64,000 nucleotides of DNA. Source: Coenobita brevimanus. Lineage: Eukaryota; Arthropoda; Malacostraca; Decapoda; Coenobitidae. The position numbers were made by a program, and so were the translations under genes. The notes beneath the pieces were generated by a model. The model was given only the letters and a program-made list of their open reading frames with translations, searched no databases and was not told the DNA's origin. This document shows positions 31,825 to 41,704 of the stretch, piece after piece (the stretch's first letter is position 1; every line of letters begins with the position of its first letter). The stretch spans positions 22,882,616-22,946,615 of the forward strand of contig CM064712.1 of assembly GCA_032717465.1 (NCBI GenBank), in the 5' to 3' direction.

Positions 31825-32553
31825 CAGGTCTCCCTCGTTTTACGATTGGTATGCATTCCTAGAAAGGCAATCATAAACTGAAATATCGTAAAGCGAAATT
31901 AAGGTTTAAACGGGAAAAATAGGGATGCGTTCCTGGACTTGTGTATAAGGAACCCAAGACCCATACAAGTGATCTAATATGCAGTAATAATGATGATGTT
32001 TTATGTATTGTAGAGTCGTGCTTGTCTCCCCAGCTTTCTTAATGTTGACAGCATGCTATCTAACAGTTGATACAGTCGACTGTGTAAGACTCATGGAACG
32101 AGTGATGGAGTTTGCCCCCTCACCTGCTTCGTGCCACTTCACAATATTAAGCTTAGACTCCAGGGTTAAGGACGTTCTTGCTTTCTTTGGCTTCATATCA
32201 CCAGCACCAGATGTTGCAGGGCGTTTACAAGACATCACGGTGGTGGCACTTGGGATGCAAAATATGAAGAACAGGAGAAATAGTAATATCCTAGGCACTG
32301 ATGCACACAGACGCACAGAGGTTGTACGCTGAACAAGCATGCAGGTGAGACTGGCAAAAGTGCGGGAAACTGTGTGGGCGGGGTGGGTATGCCACGCAAC
32401 TCTCAGCTGATCTGCCTGTGAGCGCGGGATTTTCACATGCCCAATCATAAATGCGAGGGAGCTCAATCGTAAAATGAACAATTGGTACTAAAGAAGAAGG
32501 ATCGTAAACGCGAAACATCATAAAACAATACAGCGTATAACGAGGGAGACCTG
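31825..32553 (-). mobile_element. pogo/Tigger-like DNA transposon, internally deleted (729 bp)
   Basis: Left end CAGGTCTCCCTCGTTTTACG; right end CGTATAACGAGGGAGACCTG, reverse complementary with one mismatch in 20. Flanked by TA at 31823-31824 and 32554-32555. It carries a transposase remnant on the minus strand, which fixes the superfamily as pogo/Tigger. Confidence 0.92.
32056..32235 (-). pseudogene. Tigger-type transposase N-terminus (CENP-B-like HTH remnant)
   Basis: Starts MSCKRPATSGAGDMKPKKAR, then LTLESKLNIVKWHEAGEGAN and SITRSMSLTQSTVSTVR, then TAG. This matches the first helix-turn-helix of pogo/Tigger transposases and CENP-B, which binds the terminal repeats. Past the stop the frame continues HAVNIKKAGETSTTLQ before similarity ends near 31990. 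The second DNA-binding domain and the DDE catalytic core are absent, so the protein cannot work. A longer frame extends upstream in front of the natural ATG but contains terminal-repeat sequence. Confidence 0.85.
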
Positions 32554-32883
32554 TATATATGTATATGTTGACTATCAAAGTTCCATTCTAGAATGAGAAG
32601 AAGAAGTACAGCATAGATAATGATGATGATGATGATGATAAAGTTCCACTGATATCCAAAAAGCTAATCTGCTGGCTTTCCCTAATTTATTAGTTATATG
32701 GAGAATAACCTGCAATAGCCTATTTAAACCAAGGGGAAATTCCTGTATGTGAATAAAATCACCTGGAGGTAGTTACTCTGAATAAAAGTTTGAAGATATC
32801 ACTGCACTAAGTTTAGAACACAATATCTTACATAAAAACTGCCTACCAGAGTACCAATGGTTCCTGAAAGGTTGGTTTGCTAC
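32554..32883. other. Spacer with short (GAT)n
   Basis: (GAT)n at 32618-32640. The phrase AACCTGCAATAGCCTATTTAA ... CAAGGGGAAATT resembles 33600-33645 (AACCTATTAAGACCAAGGGG), a small unnamed duplication. Confidence 0.5.
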
Positions 32884-33180
32884 TTTACCCTGATTTACAG
32901 TACCACTCACTACTGCTGCCTACTTCTTCCTTCACCATTATCATTATCCTGATTTACACTACCACTCACTACTGCTGCCTACTTCTTCCTTCACCATTAT
33001 CATTATCCTGATTTACAGTACCACTCACTACTGCTGCCTACTTCTTCCTTCACCATTATCATTACCCTGATTTACAGTACCACTCACTACTGCTGCCTAT
33101 TTCTTCCTTCACCATTATCAATATCCTGATTTACACTACCACTCACTACTGCTGCCTATTTCTTCCTTCACCATTATCAG
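32884..33180 (+). repeat. 59-bp tandem array, five units, from RepB 5' end
   Basis: Unit CCTGATTTACAGTACCACTC, ACTACTGCTGCCTACTTCTT, CCTTCACCATTATCATTAT. The last unit runs into a RepB copy, whose own head (ACTGCTGCCTATTTCTTCC) is the unit. Units differ by only one to three bases. Confidence 0.92.
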
Positions 33181-33560
33181 TCTTTTTCAGTGTACCCTCT
33201 ACTCTTCCTGTTTCTCCCATCCTTCCTATTGCTTTTCAGTTGTACCCTTCTTTTCACCTCAGGTGGCTATACACAGTGTGACAAGCCTAAAGGTGTCCTG
33301 TAACCATTTACAATGCTGGGTGGTAACCATACATAACGGGAACATGTGGAGCCTACTATGGCGCCCTTTAAACTGGCTGGAGATGCAAGTGCGGTTTTCA
33401 TCTGGGAACCAAACCTCCACACTTCCCTGTGCCTCACTGTGGTGAGGTGGTGTCTACCACAATGGAACACTGGTTCACTGTACAGAACAACCTTGCAGGG
33501 GCAGTTGCTTGCTGGTGGATGATGGGTCTGCTTGGCCAGACACACCAAGGATAATTAGCA
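33165..33560 (+). mobile_element. RepB copy
   Basis: CTCAGGTGGCTATACACAGT, AATGCTGGGTGGTAACCATA, GGAACCAAACCTCCACACTT, GCAGGGGCAGTTGCTTGCTG and GATGGGTCTGCTTGGCC. Near full length; its 5' end is amplified as the 59-bp array on its left. Confidence 0.8.
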
Positions 33561-33734
33561 AGAACAACTGTACCAGTTATATGGCGGGAAAATAATAAGA
33601 TAACCTATTAAGACCAAGGGGTATTTCCCCTATGTGAATTACATCACCAGTTTAGTCAGAATGTGATGTGGGATGAAGGCCAACTGTACCTAATAATCAC
33701 AAGCTGCCACTTGATGACCACCAATATTCCAAGA

Positions 33735-33941
33735 CTTCCACTGCATTATTTAGGGATTTTGAGAAGGTGCAGGTTTATATCCAAGGGATGGTTGGGGTTT
33801 ATTGCTCAACTAATGCTACTCAGGGATGAGTGGAGCTGGTCACTCTCATCTTAAATGTCAGGACCAACTTGCCTAACCCCGGACTCCTACGCTCCTCATG
33901 GAGCAACACAGGATTAGATGATGATGACTAAGTAAAGAACC

Positions 33942-33945
<4 letters not shown>
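33735..33945 (+). mobile_element. RepE, the fullest copy
   Basis: GATGGTTGGGGTTTATTGCT, AATGCTACTCAGGGATGAGT, GGAGCTGGTCACTCTCATCT, TAAATGTCAGGACCAACTTG, CCTAACCCCGGACTCCTACG and CAACACAGGATTAGATGATG. Confidence 0.75.

Positions 33946-33990
<45 letters not shown>
33944..33990. repeat. (CAT)n microsatellite
   Basis: About 15 CAT units, translated on the minus strand as a Met run. It lies shortly after a RepE GATGATG tail. Confidence 0.95.
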
Positions 33991-33992
<2 letters not shown>

Positions 33993-34179
33993 GATCTCCT
34001 TACCTGCCAGCAGTGTTGGATGGATGTACACTATAAATGTGGAAGCCAAACTGTATTTTGTTCTGCTCATGGCTTTTCACTCTGCTCATCTACAACATCC
34101 TGGAAAGCAAAAAATATATGTTACACTCTCTTCACAATGTTATGGAAGGAAAAAGTTAAAACTAATATAAATAATAGTA

Positions 34180-34427
34180 CCACGTGGAGAGGATGGAGGG
34201 TGAAAGACTGACGAAGAGAGTGTATGTGAGTGAGGTGGAAGGGGGAAGAGGGAGGGGGAGGCCGAGGATGAGATGGAGGGATGGGGTGGAGAGGTACATG
34301 AGAGAGGGGGGTGCGAGTTGGGAGCAGGGGAGTGAAATGGCGGGGGACAGGGCGACTTGGAGGCGATTTGTTTGTGGCCACCCCAAACGGGATTGAGGTG
34401 TCTGGCAATAGATAGATAATAATAATA
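34180..34427 (+). pseudogene. RepA LINE 3' module, best-preserved C-terminal coding copy
   Basis: Open from about 34184 to 34396: MERMEGERLTKRVYVSEVEG, GRGRGRPRMRWRDGVERYMR, EGGASWEQGSEMAGDRATWR, RFVCGHPKRD, stop. This is the C-terminus of a non-LTR retrotransposon protein (RTE-like style: RGRPxxRW, DRxxWR). The 3' end has GTGGCCACCCCAAACGGGAT, GGTGTCTGGCAATAG and GATAGATAATAATAA. The copy begins inside the coding region, so it is strongly 5'-truncated. A MITE starts directly after its tail. Confidence 0.85.
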
Positions 34428-35760
34428 CAGTAAGCCCTCACTATAACGGACTAATTGGGGCCCAAACCTTTCTGAAAAACGCAAAATTCCGATAGAAGTG
34501 ACATCTGGACTTCCCCCTGCTAATCTGGACTTTTTCCGATATATCAGACATTAGTCCAGATTTCACCAATGGTTTTCAAACTGTTTTGACTACCACTACA
34601 GTACGGTACTGTGTTATAACTTCACTACATTAATCAAACGGTATAATATACAGTATATAATAATACTGTACTGTACACTGATAAACATAAATCAAATGGT
34701 ATAATATATATAATAATACTGTACTGTACACTGATAAACATAAATCAAATGGTATAATATATATAATAATACTGTACTGTACACTGATAAACATAAATCA
34801 AATGGTATAATATATATAATAATACTGTACTGTACACTGATAAACATAAATCAAATGGTATAATATATATAATAATACTGTACTGTACACTGATAAACAT
34901 AAATCAAATGGTATAATATATATAATAATACTGTACTGTACACTGATAAACATAAATCAAATGGTATAATATATATAATAATACTGTACTGTACACTGAT
35001 AAACATAAATCAAATGGTATAATATATATAATAATACTGTACTGTACACTGATAAACATTAATCAAATGGTATAATATATATAATAATACTGTACTGTAC
35101 ACTGATAAACATAAATCAAATGGTATAATATATATAATAATACTGTACTGTACACTGATAAACATTAATCAAATGGTATAATATATATAATAATACTGTA
35201 CTGTACACTGATAAACATAAATCAAATGGTATAATATATATAATAATACTGTACTGTACACTGATAAACATAAATCAAATGGTATAATATATATAATAAT
35301 ACTGTACTGTACACTGATAAACATAAATCAAATGGTATAATATATATAATAATACTGTACTGTACACTGATAAACATTAATCAAATGGTATAATATATAT
35401 AATAATACTGTACTGTACACTGATAAACATAAATCAAATGGTATAATATATATAATAATACTGTACTGTACACTGATAAACATTAATCAAATGGTATAAT
35501 ATATATAATAATACTGTACTGTACACTGATAAACATTAATCAAATGGTATAATATATATAATAATACTGTACTGTACACTGATAAACATGTCTTTTATTT
35601 ACCTCATTGTGGTGAACATAGCAGAAGTGGTCAGGCAGTCTGGACTGCTTCTGGTTTTATCAGACTTTTTCCGATATATAGGAATTTAGTCCAGCAGCTC
35701 CTCGAGTCTGTTAAAAGCAAATTCCAGTCTATTGAAGTCTGTTATATCGAGGTTATACTG
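34428..35760. mobile_element. pogo-type MITE (1333 bp) carrying a 53-bp satellite
   Basis: Start CAGTAAGCCCTCACTATAAC then GGACT; end AGTCTGTTATATCGAGG then TTATACTG. Aligned as inverted repeats they share CAGTA, CCTC, TATAAC and GACT with a few mismatches. TA stands on both sides (34426-34427; 35761-35762). The flanks inside the repeats share a TCTGGACT...TTTTCCGATATAT module. Most of the interior is the satellite. Confidence 0.85.
34625..35592. repeat. 53-bp satellite, about 18 units
   Basis: Unit ATAAATCAAATGGTATAATA, TATATAATAATACTGTACTG, TACACTGATAAAC. Units are nearly identical; ATAAATC and ATTAATC versions alternate irregularly in the right half. AATACTGTACTGTACA makes a short palindrome (TACTGTACAGTA-like) in every unit. 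Confidence 0.97.
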
Positions 35761-35761
35761 T

Positions 35762-35808
35762 AATAATAATAATAACAATACAGTAATAATAATAATAATA
35801 ATAATAAT
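35762..35808. repeat. (AAT)n microsatellite
   Basis: Interrupted AAT tract directly after the MITE; AATAATAATA also precedes the MITE, so the target was probably an AAT run. Confidence 0.9.
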
Positions 35809-35814
35809 TGTTTC

Positions 35815-36095
35815 ATCTGTATCGTTTATAAAGGCTCCAGCCTGCTTGCATGTGTCAGCCTTGATCACTTAATGACGGCTCTCCATGCTGCTTGATCTCT
35901 AACAGCTTCTCTATTCAGCCTCTTATCTCTAACATCACACTCTACGGCCTCATCCCAGGTCTTTTGTGGTCTGCCTCTCACAACTCCACCCTCAATGTTT
36001 ACACCTCACCCTACACATCCAGTTGTCATCCTCCATTCTCTCCACATATCCAAACCATCTCCATCAACTCATTCTCATCATAACCCTAATATATC
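35815..36095 (-). mobile_element. RepJ LINE 3' end, reversed
   Basis: CGTTTATAAAGGCTCCAGCC, GCATGTGTCAGCCTTGATCA, CATGCTGCTTGATCTC, GGTCTTTTGTGGTCTGCCTC, TCTCCACATATCCAAACC. The minus-strand remnants of DMVWICGEN and RGRPQKTW can be sensed but frames are broken. Confidence 0.72.
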
Positions 36096-36345
36096 ATAAA
36101 ACCATCATCTGGACCTCCTTTCCCACCCTAGGGCAGGGTGAGGAGTAACAACGTCCAGACAGCCAAAGTCTGTCCAATTCAATGGGCCTTGCTTCCAATC
36201 ACTCATCATTCATGTCCTCATAATCCTGGCTCCATTTGACAGGGGAAGAAAAAAAAAAAAAAAAAAAAAAATCACCAAGTTCTGTAGCTTCACATATAGC
36301 CTACCCTACGTATCTAACAGAGCCAATCCAAATGCTGTCATGTTA
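36095..36345 (-). mobile_element. RepD, reversed, with internal A-run
   Basis: ACCATCATCTGGACCTCCTT, CCCTAGGGCAGGGTGAGG, GTCCAGACAGCCAAAGTCTG, CATAATCCTGGCTCCATTTG, then an A-run at 36249-36270 and CTGTAGCTTCACATATAGCC. The homopolymer sits inside the element, as in the 43575 copy. Confidence 0.78.
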
Positions 36346-36351
36346 AAAAAG

Positions 36352-36535
36352 GGTACAACTTTGAAGGAGGAAGGAGACGAGGTAGGCCAAGAACAAGGTG
36401 GAGGGATATGGTGGATGAGCGTGTGGAGAAGAGAGGTACCAGGTATGGAAGCTGGTGAGGCTAAGGGACTGACAAGAGACTAAGCTGGCTGGATGAATGC
36501 TGTGTGCAGAAGTGCATGACCAGGAACACTAATAC
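36352..36535 (+). pseudogene. LINE C-terminal fragment related to 43380-43560
   Basis: Reads FEGGRRRGRPRTRWRDMVDE then RVEKRG, then AAGGGACTGACAAGAGACTA. Same family as the fragment at 42835-43565 (FEGGRKQGRPRRRWRDMVDE). Confidence 0.75.
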
Positions 36536-36894
36536 AATGAAGGTAAATAACACAGCTACCCTTGTGGCAGCTACAGTGACATACAAACACTTAAAATAAT
36601 GAGGGAATCAGTAAAATGCAGTACATTCCACACCAACCTTGAAACTACAAAAACGACCTACTGTAATTCTCTTGTTACAGCTCAAATTTAAAAATGGAGC
36701 GATTATTTTTACGCCCAATTAAAGTGAGCACTTAAAAACGTGAAGTGTTCTTTATAGTGACGAAAATTAAATAGTTCATCATTTAGTTTATGCAATTTTA
36801 AGCAATTTCTCTTCTATACACATCCATTACAAACGTACTCTTTAGTACTGTACTTCATTATTAACAATGTGTGGGGTAGTAGTAGTAGTAGTTG
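36536..36894. other. Spacer, nothing recognised
   Basis: AT-rich. A short (GTA)n run near 36881-36896 marks the 3' edge of the following LINE. Confidence 0.5.
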
Positions 36895-37985
36895 TTGTTC
36901 CCTAGGCAGTCTGGCTGAAAAGCCCCGAGTCCCTTAGGAAGGCCATGGCCGAGACCGGGCTTTCCCACAGAGCTCTAAAAGAGTGTATGTTGTGTTGTTG
37001 GCGTAGGTGATTGTGTGCAATGCAGTCTTCCAAAATAGTATGGGGTGCTGTGTTGCATCCTGGACAGGCATCAGTGACGGAGTCATCCAGCCTCTTATGG
37101 TAGCTTAAGAGGGCTGGATGGTGCCCACATCTCAGCCTTGCCAGGTGGACCCTGTCCTCAAGAGGAAGATAGGATTCAGAAGGGTGGATGTCAGGAGGCC
37201 GTGGATGCAGCTGTGTGTTGTCTTTAAGTGACTGAATGGAGCGGCGAGTGATCTGAGTGTGGATATGTTTCTGGAAGCTGGTCTGAGGTGGGCGAGATGA
37301 CAGTATTTGTGTATGGTATCGTGTGCTGGGTGTTGTTTTGATGTTCCTTGGTGTGGGTGGATGTGCTGCCATGTAATATAGTGGATGTTGTGGGTTTGTG
37401 GAGGCTGCTGCAAGAAACTGGGTGCCTCTCATGTCTAGGTGATCCTTGACTTTGAGGACTTTGGTTTCTTGGTGTAGGTGGTCTGTGGGTGTAGTAGCTG
37501 TGCAGCCTGTGATTATTTTTAGGGCCTTGTTCTGTATGGTCTGTAGAGTGTTGTAGTGTGTTTTGGTGAGGTTCGAAGCCCAAGCAGGGCTTGCATAATT
37601 CATCACTGAACATATGTATTGTTTGTATACTGTGGTGATGGTTTCTTTGTTGTGTCCGAATGTTGTATGGGCAAGTGACCTCAAAGCATTGAGTCTTGGT
37701 GTTATTTTATTTTTAATGTTTGTGATGTGTTGTTTAAATGTCACTGATGTATTGTATGTTACACCAAGGATTTTGTGTGTGTGTGTGTGTGTGTGGTAGG
37801 GTAGTGTTGTTTATGGTGAGGTGTGGGATGTGACTGTGTTCTGCTGTCCAGTTTGTACGAGGAGTCACTGTAGATTTGGCTGGGGCTATTTTGAGCCTGT
37901 TTGTGGTGAACCATTGGTGTAGTGTGGGGTTGTCACTTGTACTTTCCCCCATTACCACATCTATGTTAAGGTCTGTTTGGGCTGG
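36895..37985 (-). pseudogene. R1/jockey-like LINE, ORF2 C-terminal half
   Basis: Minus strand. From 37958: LHQWFTTNRLKIAPAKSTVT (RT palm end), HSHIPHLTINNTTLPH, KILGVTYNTSVTFKQHITNI, LNALRSLAHTTFGHNKETI, VYKQYICSVMNYASPAWASN, LQTIQNKALKIITGC, DHLDMRGTQFLAAA, YLPLEDRVHLARLRCGHHPA, then CPGCN...HTILEDC, a Cys/His tail typical of this group. The 280-codon stretch 37744-36902 is open to its stop. A (CA)n expansion at about 37768-37795 within INNTTLPHT shifts the frame. 5'-truncated in the RT domain; FADD is not present here. Confidence 0.85.
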
Positions 37986-38239
37986 GATGGTTAGGTTAGG
38001 TTATTATAGTGCAGATGCAGTACAAGACAGAGACAGTAGCAGGCAAATCTCTCCCAACTTAATTTATATATTAAGTATAAAAAAAAAACGCATTTGCAAT
38101 GGACATCTACTGAAGAAAAAGTGCTTAGAACTACTTAATTTAGGTAATGACCATATGAATTTTAAAGTCCATTAGTTGGGTGTAATCCCAAAAATTTATG
38201 GCTGCCGCCTAATAACAAAAATTAACAAAATTCATAGTA
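37986..38239. other. Spacer with GGTTAGGTTAGGTTA word
   Basis: A short TTAGG-like trimer near 37989-38004, the arthropod telomere-type word, too short to mean more. An A-run at 38081-38088. Confidence 0.5.
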
Positions 38240-38400
38240 ACAGTGAGGATTTTCCATCTACACTCTGTTCATTTTAACCAGGTATAATACTGCCATCTCT
38301 CCATCTTGAATGCTAAACTCTAACATGGGATTAAACCTAGAACATGGTGCTAGTCATGAAGAAGTGCTGTGGAAAGGATGCAGACTTGTACTATTTCTTA
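38240..38400 (+). mobile_element. RepH copy
   Basis: GTTCATTTTAACCAGGTATA, GCCATCTCTCCATCTTGAAT, GTGCTAGTCATGAAGAAGTG and TGTGGAAAGGATGCAG. Confidence 0.65.
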
Positions 38401-38515
38401 CTGTTACTCTCACTCCATCACCTACATCTCATACTTAGTTTCCCCTTCCCCCTACCCCACTCCATCTCCCTCCCATACACTCTCCTAGTCAGTCTCTCGT
38501 TCTACATCTCAAAGT
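38400..38515 (-). mobile_element. RepA internal fragment, reversed
   Basis: CATCTCATACTTAGTTTCCC, CCATCTCCCTCCCATACACT, CTCCTAGTCAGTCTCTCGTT. It corresponds to the GAGAGACTGA...GAGTGTATGTGAGTG part of RepA without its 3' end. Confidence 0.55.
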
Positions 38516-39640
38516 ATTTCTCCAGCTTCCTCGTAGCCAAGAAATCTGCATAATTTCCATCTCTGGGTCCAGCCTCCCCAGGCACCATCGGCCATATACA
38601 CTTTTACAAACTATCTATGTATAATCTCACATGCCCAAATTAATCTATACTAACTAAAATTATCGCAACAATACACACCTTCAAAATGAAAGCCATCAGT
38701 GTTCAGAAAGTATAAAATTAACTTCAAAAGCGACGATTTCACGGACGCCATGTTGAGATGCTTGGCGTCTATACATTTATAAATATTTATTAGCTGGTTT
38801 TAATTGGAGAAAATACAGTGAATTAAATTATTTTCAGCTACTCTAACAAACTATCATAGTTACTTTTACATAGCCATTGAATTTATTTAATTTTACTTTA
38901 TTGAATTCAATATTTCGTAAGGCGGATTTAACGCATCTGATTGAAGTTGTTGTTGTTGTTTTTTACGGGATATTAATATAATACAAATCAGAAGAGTAAT
39001 GACAAGGTTTATATACTCATAGAATGTATTAATTTATAATAATCACAAATCCTATCCAAATATATTGCTAATAAACTATTTTCACATCATATACCTTTTT
39101 GCACACGAAAGCAATTTTAAAAGCATTATACCGTATAGATAATAATAACTGCTCCCGCCTTTTTTCCTTCCTTTCCTCCTTTCCGGACTCCTTCCCTCCC
39201 AAGGGCGCCGGGAGTGTGGCGAGGATAAGAGGGCTCCCCTGATTTCTTAGTGGGGGGGTGGGGGGGAATGAGGATTTTTTTTTTTTACCCCCATATATCG
39301 CCAAAAGCACTTGAGTACAATTAATCTGAGTATATATACCATGGGATGTTATTCTTCACGGAAGCATGATTATATAATCCGACCATTGAATGAACGAGGA
39401 TATGTAAGTTTTTAGGATCATTATTTATATGGCCACGACTTTCAAATAAACACAAGGGTGATATAAATGTTGCTTAATTACTTTCTACCTTAGCTCTGTT
39501 GCACCGTTCCCTCCGGTAACTCCTTCCATGGTGTGGCCAGATGAAAAAAGATCCCCCAACTTGAATGTGCACTCCCCACACAATAATCTCTGCATTCCCC
39601 CCTCTCCTCATTCATTCTTTTTATGTATTTTTCCACAGAG
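38516..39640. other. Repeat-poor stretch, possibly near a host promoter
   Basis: The longest stretch where I recognise no dispersed family. AT-rich, with a pyrimidine/purine patch at 39155-39190 and a G-run followed by T-run at 39252-39286. It holds the candidate exon below. Confidence 0.5.
38679..38751 (-). CDS. Candidate first coding exon (73 nt), low confidence
   Basis: On the minus strand CAACATGGCGTCC gives a start in strong context (G at +4). The frame reads MASVKSSLLKLILYFLNTDG then FHFE and reaches TTTTGAAG followed by GTGTGT, a plausible splice donor (AAG/GTGTGT). The peptide is hydrophobic-alternating and might be a short helical start. No downstream exon is recognised in the next kilobases, and a 24-codon frame with a GT can occur by chance. 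The argument is start context, donor and lack of repeats together. I do not know the protein. Confidence 0.2.
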
Positions 39641-39860
39641 GATGGAGAGTGAGAGACTAACTAGGTGAGATTTTGTGGAAAGGGGTAGAGGCAGGAAGAG
39701 ACCGAGGATGAGATGGAGGGATGGAGTAGACAGGTATATGACAAGGGGATGGAAGTTGCAGGAAGGGCAGTGAAATGGCAGGGGACAGGGCGGCATGGAG
39801 GCGATTTGTTGTGGCCACCCCATAACGGGATTAAGGCGTCTGGCTATGGATAGGTCGATT
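39641..39860 (+). mobile_element. RepA LINE 3' module
   Basis: GATGGAGAGTGAGAGACTAA, CAGGAAGAGACCGAGGATGA, GATGGAGGGATGGAGTAGAC, AGTGAAATGGCAGGGGACAG, CCACCCCATAACGGGATTAA, GGCGTCTGGCTATGG. The GATA tail is short (GGATAGG). Confidence 0.83.
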
Positions 39861-39951
39861 TTTCCACTTAGTTCTCCCAACATACCCTCTCTTACCAATG
39901 CACATAGAGTTTGACTTTTATATATATACTGAATCCACAAATTCTATCTAT

Positions 39952-40095
39952 TATTTATCTACAGGCAGACCCCAGAATCCCGTAAGGGGTGGCCACAAAC
40001 AAATTGCCTCCATGTCGCCCTGTCCCCTGCCATTTCGCTGCCCTCCCCCCAGCGTACACCCCTCTCTCATAACACCTCTCCACTCCATATATACT
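39952..40095 (-). mobile_element. RepA LINE 3' module, reversed partner
   Basis: TTATCTACAGGCAGACCCCA, GAATCCCGTAAGGGGTGGCC, ATGTCGCCCTGTCCCCTGCC and ACACCTCTCCACTCCAT. It forms an inverted pair with the preceding copy, about 90 bp apart, tail to tail. Confidence 0.83.
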
Positions 40096-40167
40096 GCATA
40101 TTGCACGATCTGGACTTTTAATCCACACTGGCTGTTCTTTTACTTCCTCAACCCCTATCCTGGAAAA

Positions 40168-40169
40168 GT

Positions 40170-40213
<44 letters not shown>
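40168..40213. repeat. (CAT)n microsatellite
   Basis: Uninterrupted ATC/CAT trinucleotides, about 15 units. Confidence 0.95.
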
Positions 40214-40284
40214 ATAATCAGCGTCTAAGGGTGAGTGAGGAATTCAAGGTATGGAAGAGTAACCTAGGCAGCCATGTTAGTTTC

Positions 40285-40505
40285 CATACTTGATGTAGTG
40301 CTGTTTACTTCTTCCTTAGCCTTTGTCATTCTTTTTCTGTGCCTGCCCTCCTCTCTTCCTATTTCTCCCATCTTTCCTGTCACTTTTTGTTGCTTTTCTT
40401 TCCTTTACAGGTGGCTTAATATTGAGTGACAAGCCATATGGTTTCCTGTAAGCCAAGAAACCATTTACAACACTGGATGGTAACCATATAACCAAACCAT
40501 ACGTG
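40285..40505 (+). mobile_element. RepB 5' portion
   Basis: TTGATGTAGTGCTGTTTACT, TTTACAGGTGGCTTAATATT, GTTTCCTGTAAGCCAAGAAA, ACTGGATGGTAACCATATAA. Its 3' half is missing; RepK starts in its place. Confidence 0.75.
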
Positions 40506-40632
40506 CTTCCTACGTGTCAACAAGTGGGTTGGTGGAGGGTTAGTGCCCCTACCCATAAAACACGTAACTCAAAGTCGAATGGCCACCCCTTACGGGATTA
40601 TGGTGCAATAGATAGATAGATAGATAGTATTT
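40505..40632 (+). mobile_element. RepK: short retroposon with a RepA-like 3' tail
   Basis: TCCTACGTGTCAACAAGTGG, GTTGGTGGAGGGTTAGTGCC, CATAAAACACGTAACTCAAA, then GGCCACCCCTTACGGGATTA and (GATA)n. Everything before GGCCACCCC differs from RepA; everything after is RepA. Second copy at 62085-62280. Confidence 0.75.
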
Positions 40633-40654
40633 AGAATTACATCGTATGGGAATG

Positions 40655-41615
40655 TGACCTTGGGAGCTATGTTAGTTTTAATGGGTGAGTCAGAGGAGCT
40701 ATGTTAGTTTTAATGGGTGAGTCAAGGGAGCTATGTTAGTTTTTATGGGTGAGTCAAAGGAGTTATGTTAGTTTTAATGGGTGGGTCAAAGGAGCTATGT
40801 TAGTTTTAATGGGTGAGTCAGAGGAGCTATGTTAGTTTTAATGGGTGGGTCAAAGGAGCTATGTTAGTTTTAATGGGTGGGTCAAAGTAGCTATGTTAGT
40901 TTTAATGGGTGGGTCAAAGTAGCTATGTTAGTTTTAATGGGTGGGTCAAAGTAGCTATGTTAGTTTTAATGGGTGGGTCAAAGTAGCTATGTTAGTTTTA
41001 ATGGGTGGGTCAAAGTAGCTATGTTAGTTTTTATGGGTGAGTCAAGGGAGCTATGTTAGTTTATATGGGTGAGTCAAGGGAGCTATGTTAGTTTTTATGG
41101 GTGAGTCAAGGGAGCTATGTTAGTTTTTATGGGTGAGTCAAGGGAGCTATGTTAGTTTTTATGGGTGAGTCAAGGGAGCTATGTTAGTTTTTATGGGTGA
41201 GTCAAGGGAGCTATGTTAGTTTTTATGGGTGAGTCAAGGGAGCTATGTTAGTTTTTATGGGTGAGTCAAGGGAGCTATGTTAGTTTTTATGGGTGAGTCA
41301 AAGAGCTATGTTAGTTTTTATGGGTGAGTCAAAGAGCTATGTTAGTTTTTATGGGTGAGTCAAGGGAGCTATGTTAGTTTTTATGGGTGAGTCAAGGGAG
41401 CTATGTTAGTTTTTATGGGTGAGTCAAAGAGCTATGTTAGTTTTAATGAGTGAGTCAAAGAGCTATGTTAGTTTTTATGGGTGAGTCAAAGAGCTATGTT
41501 AGTTTTTATGAGTGAGTCAAAAAGCTATGTTAGTTTTTATGAGTGAGTCAAAGAGCTGTGTTAGTTTTTATGGGTGAGTCAAGGGAGCTATGTTAGTTTT
41601 AATGGGTGTACGAGA
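40655..41615. repeat. 31-32-bp satellite, about 30 units
   Basis: Unit GGGAGCTATGTTAGTTTTTA then TGGGTGAGTCAA. Variants come in blocks: a left block with TTTTAATGGGTGGGTCAAAGTAGC, a middle block with TTTTTATGGGTGAGTC AAGGGAGC, and a right block with AAAGAGC. Diverged single units lie outside at 40240-40280 and 41620-41705. Confidence 0.95.
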
Positions 41616-41704
41616 TTTAAATGGTATATGACCTGGGAGCTATGTTAGATTGAATGAATATCAGAATTCCATAGTATTTACAAGTGATCTAGGAAGCTAT
41701 GTTA

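Noticed and set aside
34625..41615. Regular arrays at 34625-35592 (53 bp) and 40655-41615 (32 bp) as CRISPR-like
   Set aside because: No unique spacers between repeats, no cas genes, eukaryotic sequence; they are satellites.
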